Part shown: one piece after another, positions 15,163-23,397 of the stretch | Layout of the letters: each line of letters opens with the position of its first letter | How positions within the stretch are numbered: the first letter of the stretch is position 1 | From: an uncultured Peptococcaceae bacterium | GTDB lineage: Bacteria; Bacillota; Peptococcia; Peptococcales; Peptococcaceae | Direction: 5' to 3' | Assembly (NCBI GenBank): GCA_910585405.1 | Contig: CAJUDO010000019.1 | Coordinates: 1 to 61,190 of the forward strand | Length of the DNA stretch: 61,190 bases | Notes under the pieces: model-generated | Told to the model about the DNA's origin: nothing | Seen by the model: the letters and a program-made list of their open reading frames with translations, nothing else | Database searches by the model: none | Translations under genes and position numbers: made by a program

Positions 15163-17823
15163 CTATTCTGTGCGCAGCCGTTCTACTATCGGGCGTCGTT
15201 GCACAGCGCGGCAGTTCAGAACAGGGATGGCGATGCCCAGTAATGCAAAAACCGGGACAATGATAGCTATGGGCCAAAGGGTAAGACGGTAAGAGAAAAA
15301 CCAGAACAGGTCGCTCAAGGCATTGCCAAACAGAGGTGCGGTGAGCAAAATCAGCACCAGTGCTAAGGCTGCGGCGCCCAAGGTGTACAGAAGCCCTTCC
15401 AGAGCCAACATGGTCTGCAGCTGCCGGTCTGTCATGCCGATGGATTGGAGCACTGCCAGCTCTCGGCGGCGGGCGGTGATTCCAGTGACAATGCTGTTAA
15501 AAAAGTTCAGTACGCCTACCAGCCCAACGATAAAGCTCAGTGCTCCGCCCAGCAGCATAAACATAGAACGGAAGCTGTAGAAGTGGGCGGCATAGGTAGT
15601 CTTGCTTTCATAGTCCAGCATAGGGTCAATATTTGTTGTATAGTCCTGCAAAAAGGCTTCCATGGAGGAAGTGTCCCCATTCGCCATATCGAAACAATAG
15701 TACATGATAGAGTTCGTACTGCTGTCCTGTAAAAAGGTCTTGGCGTTCATCACAAAGGCATCGCTGCCCAGCGTATAATAACGGTAGCCTAATGCATTGG
15801 GAACAGCGACCAGAGCCACGACCTGATATTCGATGTCTCGGTAGCGCTTTACGCGGCTGGACCAGGGGCGGTTACCATTGGTTACCGTTTCATCCAACAC
15901 AGGAATCAATTCTCCTGTATCCAAGAAGTAGTATTCATATTCTTCTACATAACGTAAGGTGACCGTATCGCCAGGGTAGCTGCTTGCAATCATATTTCCA
16001 TACTCATCCTGCATACAGACCGCAGCGATATTGTGTGCGCCGTCCTCATAGAGCTTGTTCAGGTCGCCGTCTATCACGGTCAGATGCTGCAGGGCAAAGG
16101 GCTCCATACCGTAGAGCTGCGTGTCGCCCGCCAGCAATCCATCTTCATTTCGCTCACGGAATTGCACCATCTGGTCAATGTTTTCCTGATTTGTGAAATA
16201 GCCAGCTTTCTGGCGAAAATAGGTTTCATCTACAAATTCCTGGACACCGGAAACTTGACCGTATACGCGTCCGCTGTCACCAATTGTTCCTCCAGCCTGA
16301 ATAGCGGCGATGGTATTTTCTGAGATTGCCTGCTCTCCGCTGAAGAAACCATCATGCTGCAATTTTCCTGCGTCTGCTACCAGAAAATCGCTGACGACGG
16401 AAGAGGCAAGATATTTGTCCATGTCAAAACCATTGGCGATGATTACAGTGAAAGTATATAACATCACTGCCAGCGACAGTGAGAGCACAGTCACTGCTGT
16501 TTTGCTCCGGCTGCGGCCCAGGTTTGCCCAGGCCATAGACCACAGAGAGGTTTCTTTGACGATGCGTTTCTTTTTGTGTGTGCTGTTTTCACCTTCCGTG
16601 TAGCGTAACGCTTCCACAGGGGAAACTTTGGCGGCCATTCGCTCCGGGCGGCGGCAGGAGAGCATCACGGTCACCAGCGAAAAGGTCGCGGCCCCCAAGA
16701 AAAGCTGCGGAGAAAAAGATACCACTGGAATCACACCGTTTAATTGTGCCGTAATCACCGGAACAAGCCGTCCGCCGATCAGCCAGCCCAGCAGCAGTCC
16801 CAGAGGGATACCCGCTGCACTGAGCAAGAACGCTTGCAGACGGACAATTCGTTTCAACTGCCGCGGGGTAGTGCCAATGGTTTTGAGCAGGCCATAGAAA
16901 CGAATATCTCGCGCTACAGAGATTTGAAATACATTATAGATAATCAGATAGCCGGTGAGCAGGATGAGCAGCAGCATGAAAGCAATGATTGCTGATGTAT
17001 CAGCATCCATGTGATTATAAAGCTGCGCTCCGCTGTATCCCCAGTTAATGCCGGTGGCGATATAATCGGGCTGCGCTGGGCTTTGGCTCTGATATCCGTG
17101 ATTGGCGAGAATTTGCTCGATATCCTGTTCAATATGCAGAGAGCCGCTCTTCAGCATGACGTCCATATTCCAAGTGCCGGTTTGGGGAGAAGTGCTGTGT
17201 GCAGGATCTACGCTTACCTCTGTTAAAATGGTATTGACTCTGCTTTCTGGCAGAAGTACGTGGTTTGCTGTGACTGCTTCATCCCACTTCCACCAGCCGC
17301 ATAAGGTAAATGTCTGCGTAGTTTCATGACCGTCTATGTCAAAAGTGATGGTGAAGGAGGCGCCCAGTTCGGGAGTTACGCCCAATAGCTCCAGGACGTG
17401 GGTGTCGGTAGCGGCTTCGTTGGTATGTTCCTCTGGCAGACGCCCCTCCACCGGGTCGCAGTACATCCAGTGGGCTTGATTTGCGTCAGAGTAGCCCAGC
17501 TCCACATGCGATTTTTGGAATGGGAAATCCTGCGGCATTCCTAAAAAGCGTCGCAGGCCGTAGGACTGGATGAGCGGGTCCTCTTTCAACTCTGTAAACT
17601 GTTCTTGGGTAAGATATTTAAATCCCCCATGGGAGAATCCCCCTACCTGGCGAAAATTTGCTTGCTGAAAGCCTTCATTGATAGAAAGGGTGACAGTGAA
17701 CAGAGAGGTAAACAACAGCGCGGTGAGCGCGATGGCGAATATCGCGATAAGATTGCGGGTACCGTTGGCCCGTAGGGTGCGCAGGCTAAGGCGGCGAATA
17801 CATTGAGAATTGGCAACTTTCAT
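15163..17823 (-). CDS. ABC transporter permease with two FtsX domains
   Basis: An 886-residue membrane protein. One N-terminal membrane helix (IAIFAIALTALLFTSLFTV) is followed by a large external domain, a first FtsX core near residues 280-400 (IIYNVFQISVARDIRFYGLLKTIG), another helix and external domain, and a second FtsX core near residues 755-880 (ELAVLQSIGMTDRQLQTML). It is the membrane partner of the ATPase encoded 13 bp upstream. Such exporters near a two-component system usually handle antimicrobial peptides or lipids, in the manner of Bce/Vex systems; the substrate here is unknown. Order is regulator, kinase, ATPase, permease on the minus strand. Confidence 0.9.
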   Translation of the reverse strand: MKVANSQCIRRLSLRTLRANGTRNLIAIFAIALTALLFTSLFTVTLSINEGFQQANFRQVGGFSHGGFKYLTQEQFTELKEDPLIQSYGLRRFLGMPQDFPFQKSHVELGYSDANQAHWMYCDPVEGRLPEEHTNEAATDTHVLELLGVTPELGASFTITFDIDGHETTQTFTLCGWWKWDEAVTANHVLLPESRVNTILTEVSVDPAHSTSPQTGTWNMDVMLKSGSLHIEQDIEQILANHGYQSQSPAQPDYIATGINWGYSGAQLYNHMDADTSAIIAFMLLLILLTGYLIIYNVFQISVARDIRFYGLLKTIGTTPRQLKRIVRLQAFLLSAAGIPLGLLLGWLIGGRLVPVITAQLNGVIPVVSFSPQLFLGAATFSLVTVMLSCRRPERMAAKVSPVEALRYTEGENSTHKKKRIVKETSLWSMAWANLGRSRSKTAVTVLSLSLAVMLYTFTVIIANGFDMDKYLASSVVSDFLVADAGKLQHDGFFSGEQAISENTIAAIQAGGTIGDSGRVYGQVSGVQEFVDETYFRQKAGYFTNQENIDQMVQFRERNEDGLLAGDTQLYGMEPFALQHLTVIDGDLNKLYEDGAHNIAAVCMQDEYGNMIASSYPGDTVTLRYVEEYEYYFLDTGELIPVLDETVTNGNRPWSSRVKRYRDIEYQVVALVAVPNALGYRYYTLGSDAFVMNAKTFLQDSSTNSIMYYCFDMANGDTSSMEAFLQDYTTNIDPMLDYESKTTYAAHFYSFRSMFMLLGGALSFIVGLVGVLNFFNSIVTGITARRRELAVLQSIGMTDRQLQTMLALEGLLYTLGAAALALVLILLTAPLFGNALSDLFWFFSYRLTLWPIAIIVPVFALLGIAIPVLNCRAVQRRPIVERLRTE

Positions 17824-17836
17824 TTTGTTCGCCTCC

Positions 17837-18505
17837 TTATTGTGTCACAATTTGTCCGTCTTCAACACGGACGATACGGTGCGCCATCTGAGCGATTTCT
17901 TCGTTGTGTGTAATCATGACCATGGTTTGAGAAAATTTTTGTCCTGTGACCTTCATCAGACTCAATACATCCTGGCTGGTCTTGCTGTCCAGATTTCCTG
18001 TCGGTTCATCTGCCAAAAGTATGGCTGGTTTGGCCGCCATTGCGCGGGCGATGGCCACTCTTTGCTGCTGCCCGCCGGAGAGCTGATTGGGAAGGTTGTG
18101 GAGCTTTTTCTCCAGTCCCAGGGTGCTGATGAGTTCCTCCACATAAGACATATCTACCTTTCTGCCATCCAGCTGAACAGGCAGAATAATATTTTCCCAT
18201 ACGCTGAGCACCGGAACCAGGTTATAGGATTGGAACACAAAGCCAATTTTTCTTCGGCGAAAGATGGTTAAGGCCTCGTCCTTCAGCGTGAGAAGGTTCT
18301 GACCGTCGACAATGATTTCTCCTGAGGTAGGACGGTCCAAACCACCCAGCATATGCAGCAAAGTAGTCTTGCCTGAGCCGGAGGTACCTACAATGGCTAC
18401 AAATTCACCGTTTTCTACAGTCAGGTCGACGCCGTCCAGCGCTTTTACCTGTGTCTCGCCGGAGCCGTAATATTTCTTCAGATCTTTTGTTTGTAAAATG
18501 CTCAT
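17837..18505 (-). CDS. ABC transporter ATP-binding protein (MacB/LolD-like)
   Basis: A 222-residue ATPase that powers the adjacent FtsX-type permease. It has Walker A GTSGSGKTT, the Q loop, signature LSGGQQQRVAIARA, Walker B ILLADEPTGNLD and the switch histidine ITHNEEIA. Start ATG 18505 is supported by GGAGG eight bases upstream; earlier in-frame starts back to 18553 would place the N-terminus inside an inverted repeat. The 106-bp gap to the kinase gene holds that inverted repeat and a pair of TGACAG repeats, so this gene and the permease may have their own regulated promoter. Confidence 0.94.
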   Translation of the reverse strand: MSILQTKDLKKYYGSGETQVKALDGVDLTVENGEFVAIVGTSGSGKTTLLHMLGGLDRPTSGEIIVDGQNLLTLKDEALTIFRRRKIGFVFQSYNLVPVLSVWENIILPVQLDGRKVDMSYVEELISTLGLEKKLHNLPNQLSGGQQQRVAIARAMAAKPAILLADEPTGNLDSKTSQDVLSLMKVTGQKFSQTMVMITHNEEIAQMAHRIVRVEDGQIVTQ

Positions 18506-18524
18506 AGTCATTTCCTCCAAAATT

Positions 18525-18558
18525 AAAGTTTGTATTGCATTTCGACAATACAAACTTT
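18525..18558. promoter_or_regulatory. 13-bp inverted repeat in the leader of the ABC operon
   Basis: AAAGTTTGTATTG (18525-18537) and its exact complement CAATACAAACTTT (18546-18558) flank an eight-base loop. It sits 20 bp before the ATPase start, next to the ribosome binding site. It may be an operator or an RNA hairpin; the T tail is too poor for a clear terminator. Confidence 0.55.
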
Positions 18559-18592
18559 ATCATGGGAATCTTTCCTGTTCCTTTCTCAAAAG

Positions 18593-18607
18593 TGACAGTT
18601 TTGACAG
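18593..18607. promoter_or_regulatory. TGACAG direct repeats, candidate response-regulator site
   Basis: Two copies of TGACAG start at 18593 and 18602, nine bases apart, just after the kinase stop and upstream of the ABC genes on the minus strand. Closely spaced direct repeats are the usual target of OmpR-type regulators such as the one encoded by this cluster. Confidence 0.35.
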
Positions 18608-18611
18608 AAGT

Positions 18612-19514
18612 TCATGAATTCCGAGGAAGATATAAGGAAAAAACGCTGCCCTGTTCCGGTGCACTGTTCAGTTTTACATATCCCCCTTGGCGGTCCATGA
18701 TCTGCCTTGTGAGATAGAGTCCGATTCCCACGCCCTGTGCTTGATAGGCGTGAGGACTGCGGTAAAAGCGACTGAAAATTTTAGCGTGTTCTTCTTCAGG
18801 AATACCAGGACCAGTATCGGACACGCAGAGTGCAGAAAACATTTCATAATTTTTCACGTTTATTGCCACGGTTCCCTTTTCTGGTGTATATTTTATTGCA
18901 TTATCTAAGAGATTGCAAAGCGCTTCTTCAGTCCATTTGGAATCAAAAACTGCCCTTCCTGCTGTTTGTTCAAGCACCAGTTGAATATTTTTTTCCTGTG
19001 CTTTGGGAATATACTGGGACACAGCGCGTTCCGCGATGGGCGCGATATCAGATTCCTCAGGATGAAGTACGAGAATGCCTGTCTCCAGCCGAGATGTTTT
19101 GACTAATGCGTCAATAAGCGTCTGAAGTTTGTCTGTCTGAGCGGCGAGCGCCTGGACACAGTCACGACCTTGCTCGGTAAGGGGCTGTTCAGACAGCAGT
19201 TGAGTATAGAGCCGAAGGTTGGTCACCGGTGTTTTGGTTTGATGGGAAATGTCGGAGACCAGAGTGCTGATTTGGTTTTTCTGTGTTTGCAAATTTCGCG
19301 CGGAAACGGTGCAGGATGCAAGGTATTGGGCCATACGGCTTTCCAGTGCAGAAAGGCGGCTCTCGTCAAATGCTTTTTCAGAAAAGCTGCCGTCCATGGC
19401 AGCCGTGAGCATGGCGTCCAAGCGTTTCATCGTTTGAACAGTTTGCCGCCGATTGTAGAGAAGCAATGCCAGTGCGGTAAGAATGGAGCTGGCTGCGATA
19501 AGATATCCACTCAT
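18612..19514 (-). CDS. Sensor histidine kinase of the ABC-linked two-component system
   Basis: A 300-residue kinase with a very short sensor: one N-terminal membrane helix, a cytoplasmic coiled stretch, then the HisKA domain with phosphoacceptor His91 in DISHQTKTPV and the ATPase domain with N box DNAIKYTP, DTGPGIP and GVGIGLYLT. Kinases with such minimal input often sense through their partner ABC transporter. Start ATG 19514 overlaps the regulator stop by four bases; an upstream start (19529) lacks a better binding site. Confidence 0.92.
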   Translation of the reverse strand: MSGYLIAASSILTALALLLYNRRQTVQTMKRLDAMLTAAMDGSFSEKAFDESRLSALESRMAQYLASCTVSARNLQTQKNQISTLVSDISHQTKTPVTNLRLYTQLLSEQPLTEQGRDCVQALAAQTDKLQTLIDALVKTSRLETGILVLHPEESDIAPIAERAVSQYIPKAQEKNIQLVLEQTAGRAVFDSKWTEEALCNLLDNAIKYTPEKGTVAINVKNYEMFSALCVSDTGPGIPEEEHAKIFSRFYRSPHAYQAQGVGIGLYLTRQIMDRQGGYVKLNSAPEQGSVFSLYLPRNS

Positions 19515-20194
19515 AAGCGCACCGCCCAAGTGTACCCAATGCCGTATACCGTTTTCAAATAATCAGGTTTGGCTGGATTGGTTTCCAATTTGGAGCGCAG
19601 ACGCTTCATTGTGACGGAGAGCGCGTTTTCCTCGACGAATTCTGCGCCGTCGGTCCATATGCGCTCTACTAAAACATCTCTGGGCACGGTATGCCCGCGA
19701 TTTTCCACCAGTACCCGCAGCAGTCTTTGCTCGGTCTTGGACAATTCAATTGTCGCCCCATCACGGCGAAAATCCATTCGCTCAAAGTCAAAAGAAAAAG
19801 GTCCCAAAGTAAGAGCACCTATTGTCTGTGGCACACTGCGGCGCAGCTGTGCGTTTACACGGGCACGGAGAACCGCCAGAGAAAACGGCTTGGTGATATA
19901 ATCGTCTGCACCTGTTTCCAGTCCAATCACCTCGTCAAGCTCCAAATCGTTGGCAGTGAGCAGAATGACCGGCGTCAGATCTCCATTGTTCCGCAGATTG
20001 TGCAATAAATCCAATCCACTGCCGTCAGGCAGATTGATATCTAAAATCAAAAGAGAAAACGTTTCAGCAGCGAGAATTTTTGTAGCCTGTGCCAAGGTTT
20101 CAGCTTGGGTGATTACGCGCTGTGTAGTTTCCAGCGCCAGAGCAATCCCATGGCGCAATGTGCTGTCGTCTTCTAAGAGAAAAATATGCTCCAC
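19511..20194 (-). CDS. OmpR/PhoB-family response regulator
   Basis: A 227-residue regulator. The receiver domain has the acidic pair LEDD, phosphoacceptor Asp52 in LLILDINLPDG, the switch residues LTAND and lysine in DDYITKPFS. The C-terminal winged-helix domain (about residues 125-227) has ELSKTEQRLLRVL and the ending YLKTVYGIGYTWAV. It starts with GTG 20194, preceded by GGAGGAG. It is the first gene of the minus-strand cluster and probably controls the ABC genes. Its promoter region lies inside the left copy of the 53-bp direct repeat. Confidence 0.94.
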   Translation of the reverse strand: MEHIFLLEDDSTLRHGIALALETTQRVITQAETLAQATKILAAETFSLLILDINLPDGSGLDLLHNLRNNGDLTPVILLTANDLELDEVIGLETGADDYITKPFSLAVLRARVNAQLRRSVPQTIGALTLGPFSFDFERMDFRRDGATIELSKTEQRLLRVLVENRGHTVPRDVLVERIWTDGAEFVEENALSVTMKRLRSKLETNPAKPDYLKTVYGIGYTWAVRL

Positions 20195-20215
20195 AAATGA
20201 CTCCTCCTTTTATTT

Positions 20216-20268
20216 CAATAAAATCAGTGTAGCACATTTTTTCGGAAATTTGGAGAGGATTTATTTTG
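20216..20268. repeat. 53-bp direct repeat, left copy
   Basis: Identical over 53 bp to 27902-27954, in the same orientation. It covers the promoter region of the response regulator gene (a TACACT -10 box reads leftward within it), so this copy or its fusion is ancestral to the locus. The two copies flank the restriction island. Confidence 0.92.
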
Positions 20269-20452
20269 GTAGATTGTAAAATCAAATTAAACAGATAAAA
20301 AAGATTCATCAGGAAAAAATCTGTTAGAATAACGTCACCTCTTTATAAAACTTCCTAAGAGGATTCAAGTAATGAAATTTCGATAAAAACCAAAAATTTT
20401 TCAAGTCGTAGTGACAGGGGGAGTGATGGTAGAAATATTCATAAATAAATGC

Positions 20453-20458
20453 TATAAT
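20453..20458 (+). promoter_or_regulatory. -10 box of the hsd operon
   Basis: TATAAT at 20453-20458 with no good -35 hexamer at the expected distance. It lies about 170 bp before the preferred hsdM start. The rest of 20269-20627 holds no independent gene that I can support. Confidence 0.5.
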
Positions 20459-20627
20459 TATGCCATGAAATGGGGGAATCTTTTTCATCAATCAATCGTT
20501 GGGAAGACGGAAAATCAAAACAAATATGTCTGCAATGAAAAAGATTAAGGATTTTTGTGAATTTCATCATCTGGATTTTGACGTATTAGAAGAACAGTGG
20601 AGTAAACAGGAGAGGGAGAAAGGTAAT

Positions 20628-22265
20628 ATGGCAAGGAAGAAAGCTGCGGAAAAGGCGTTAAATGTAGATAATATACTGTTTAAATGCAGAGATATCCTGC
20701 GTGCGGCACGCAATTCCGGTTCGTTTTTTGAGAAGCGCGATATGATGCTTACACTTGTATTTTTACGTTTTATTGGTGAAAAATACGAAGATGGAATTGA
20801 AAAGCTTCGTCAGACTTTAATTGATCAAGGCCTTGACCCGGAGGATGAAAATATTAGGGCAGCATTTTTTGATGATGCTACTTTTACAGACGGAACATAT
20901 AACTTGTTACCTGAAGCAAGGTGGTCAACTATTATCAATACGCCTGCTCCAGGACTTAATGTTGCGCTTGATACGGCACTCCATAGTATTGCAACAGGTT
21001 CCAAGGATTTGAAGGGCTGTTTTATCGAGGGTACATTTACTGCACGTAACCTTGCTCCGAATGATATTAAGAAACTTGTGGATGAAGTAAATAAAATCAG
21101 TCACAAGGCATTTGGCGAGGAAAAGGATCTTATCGGACGTGTATATGAATACTTCCTCAAAGAATTTGCGGTGAACGCAACAAAGGAAGAGGGAGAATTC
21201 TATACTCCTCATGATGTGGTTCAGTTGATTGCAACGATGATTGAGCCTTATGATGGCACTTTATATGATCCGTGCTGTGGTTCGGGTGGTATGTTTATTC
21301 AGAGTGCGGCTCTTGTGAAATCAAATCAGGGCGATATTAATCGTATTAATATTTATGGGCAGGAAAAGGATGCTGCTACTTATCGTCTTGCCAAAATGAA
21401 TCTTGCTCTTCGTGGTCTTAGCCACAATCTTGGAGAAACAAACGATTCTTCTTTTATCCATGATTTTCATAAAGGTCTTTATTTTGATTATATAATGGCA
21501 AATCCACCATTTAATCTTAAAGGTTGGTATGATAGTAATCTGGCAAATGATCCTCGTTGGGCTGATTATCAAACACCTCCAGAAAGTAATGCAAACTATG
21601 CATGGATTCTGCATATGCTTTCTCATTTGAAGCCTACTAATGGTGTTGCAGGATTCCTTCTTGCTAACGGTGCATTAAACGATAGTGACACTCTAGAAAT
21701 ACGTAAAAAGTTGATTCAAAATGACAAGGTTGAAGCAATCATCGTCCTGCCAAGAGAACTTTTTATTACCACAGATATCAGTGTTACTCTTTGGATATTG
21801 AACCAGAATAAAAAAGGCGGAAAATATCACGGAAGAAATCTGCGTAATCGTGAACATGAAATTTTATTCATGGATCTGCGTCAGTGGACTGAAAATCCGG
21901 TAAAGGGTGAGAATAAAAAGAAAGTGATTCTTTCGTCGACTCAGAATAAAGAAGAATTTAATGTTCCTGGACAAATCGAAAGAGCAACAAAAATTTACCA
22001 TGATTGGCAAAGTGAAGGCACAGACGGCGCTAATTATGAAGTTGCGGAACTATACCGTAGCGTTGGTATTGCTGAGATTGAAAGCAAAGGTTGGACTCTC
22101 ACACCGAGTAAATATATCGGGTTTGTAGATCATGACTTAGAAATTGACTACGAAAAGGAAATGGCTCGTATTCAGGCGGAAATAAAAGAGGTTATAAAGC
22201 AGGAAAAGAAATCCCAGCAGATGCTGGAAGACGCATTTAGGGGGATTGGCTATGGGATTGACTAA
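20628..22265 (+). CDS. hsdM: Type I restriction-modification system DNA methyltransferase subunit
   Basis: A 545-residue N6-adenine methyltransferase. The helical HsdM_N domain comes first (NILFKCRDILRAARNSG), then the catalytic domain with the AdoMet loop DPCCGSGGMF from residue 214 and the catalytic NPPF at residue 292. ATG 20628 was chosen because AGAGGGAGAAAGG lies just upstream and family members begin similarly. The frame is open back to 20499 and the intervening 43 codons look protein-like (MKKIKDFCEFHHLDFD), but no ribosome binding site supports those starts. It overlaps hsdS by 14 bases. Confidence 0.93.
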   Translation: MARKKAAEKALNVDNILFKCRDILRAARNSGSFFEKRDMMLTLVFLRFIGEKYEDGIEKLRQTLIDQGLDPEDENIRAAFFDDATFTDGTYNLLPEARWSTIINTPAPGLNVALDTALHSIATGSKDLKGCFIEGTFTARNLAPNDIKKLVDEVNKISHKAFGEEKDLIGRVYEYFLKEFAVNATKEEGEFYTPHDVVQLIATMIEPYDGTLYDPCCGSGGMFIQSAALVKSNQGDINRINIYGQEKDAATYRLAKMNLALRGLSHNLGETNDSSFIHDFHKGLYFDYIMANPPFNLKGWYDSNLANDPRWADYQTPPESNANYAWILHMLSHLKPTNGVAGFLLANGALNDSDTLEIRKKLIQNDKVEAIIVLPRELFITTDISVTLWILNQNKKGGKYHGRNLRNREHEILFMDLRQWTENPVKGENKKKVILSSTQNKEEFNVPGQIERATKIYHDWQSEGTDGANYEVAELYRSVGIAEIESKGWTLTPSKYIGFVDHDLEIDYEKEMARIQAEIKEVIKQEKKSQQMLEDAFRGIGYGID

Positions 22266-23394
22266 GATACGATTAGGGAATTACTTCGAGCAATACTCTG
22301 AGAAGTGTAATATTCCAAATTTAACTAACGATGAAATATCTGGAATAAACAAAGATAAAGAATTTTTTGAGCCGTCTAACCAAGTTGGAAAAGACACATC
22401 AAATTATAAAATTGTTCCTCCAATGCATTTTGCTTGCAATTTAATGCATGTGGGTAGAGACCGGGTTCTTCCCATTGCTTTAAATCATAGTGAAAAAAAT
22501 AAAATAGTCAGTCCTGCTTACTTTATTTTTAAGATAGTTGAAAATCCGGTATTACTTGCTGATTATTTCTTTATCTTATTAAAGTGTCCGGAAAGGGATC
22601 GTTATTTTTGGTTCAATACTGATGCTTCCATTCGTGATGGTATGACATGGGATGATCTATGTAATGTAGAATTAAATGTTCCATCAATTGAAATTCAACA
22701 AAAATATGTGAAAATCTATAATGCTATGCTTGCAAATCGGCAAAGCTATGAGCGTGGGTTGGAGGATTTGAAGCTAGTTTGTGATGCGTATATTGACGAC
22801 CTCAGAAAGAAACTATCACATAGAAAGTTGGGAAGTTATATTTCGATGTGTGAAAATAAAAATGATGACTTGGCATATGGAATCGATGCTGTACGAGGCA
22901 TTTCGATTGAAAAGAAATTTATTGATACAAAGGCAAATATGGAGGGGGTATCTCTTAAACCATATGCAATTGTTAAACCTAATGAATTTGCGTATGTAAC
23001 TGTAACTTCAAGAAATGGAGAAAAAATTTCTCTTGCTCGTAACAATAGTAATAAAGTTTATATTTGCTCTTCTTCTTATATTGTATTTAAGGTTAATGAT
23101 ACAAGAGAATTATTACCGGAATATCTATCAATGTTATTTGAACGTAGTGAGTTTAATCGGTATTCTCGTTTTAATTCATGGGGAAGTGCACGAGAAACAT
23201 TTGATTGGGAAGAAATGTGTGATGTCAGAATTCCTGTTCCTGATATTGAAATACAACAAGATATCGTTAATATTTTTAAAGCATATAATACTCGTAGAGA
23301 CATAAACGAAAAGCTCAAAGCACAAATAAAAGATATCTGCCCGATTCTTATTAAGGGCTCTATCGAAGAGGCAAGAAAAACAAAGGAGGCGTAA
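22252..23394 (+). CDS. hsdS: Type I restriction-modification system specificity subunit
   Basis: A 380-residue subunit that sets the bipartite DNA target for both methylation and cleavage. It has two target-recognition domains, each closed by a related segment: LNVPSIEIQQKYVKIYNA in the first half and IPVPDIEIQQDIVNIFKA in the second, each followed by a helical spacer. GGGGGA six bases before ATG 22252 decides the start inside hsdM. Both halves are full size, so the protein is intact. The recognition sequence cannot be read from the protein. Confidence 0.93.
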   Translation: MGLTKIRLGNYFEQYSEKCNIPNLTNDEISGINKDKEFFEPSNQVGKDTSNYKIVPPMHFACNLMHVGRDRVLPIALNHSEKNKIVSPAYFIFKIVENPVLLADYFFILLKCPERDRYFWFNTDASIRDGMTWDDLCNVELNVPSIEIQQKYVKIYNAMLANRQSYERGLEDLKLVCDAYIDDLRKKLSHRKLGSYISMCENKNDDLAYGIDAVRGISIEKKFIDTKANMEGVSLKPYAIVKPNEFAYVTVTSRNGEKISLARNNSNKVYICSSSYIVFKVNDTRELLPEYLSMLFERSEFNRYSRFNSWGSARETFDWEEMCDVRIPVPDIEIQQDIVNIFKAYNTRRDINEKLKAQIKDICPILIKGSIEEARKTKEA

Positions 23395-23397
23395 TCT

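Noticed and set aside
20499..20627. N-terminal extension of hsdM or a separate upstream peptide
   Set aside because: The frame is open and looks protein-like, but none of its start codons has a suitable ribosome binding site, while ATG 20628 has a strong one.
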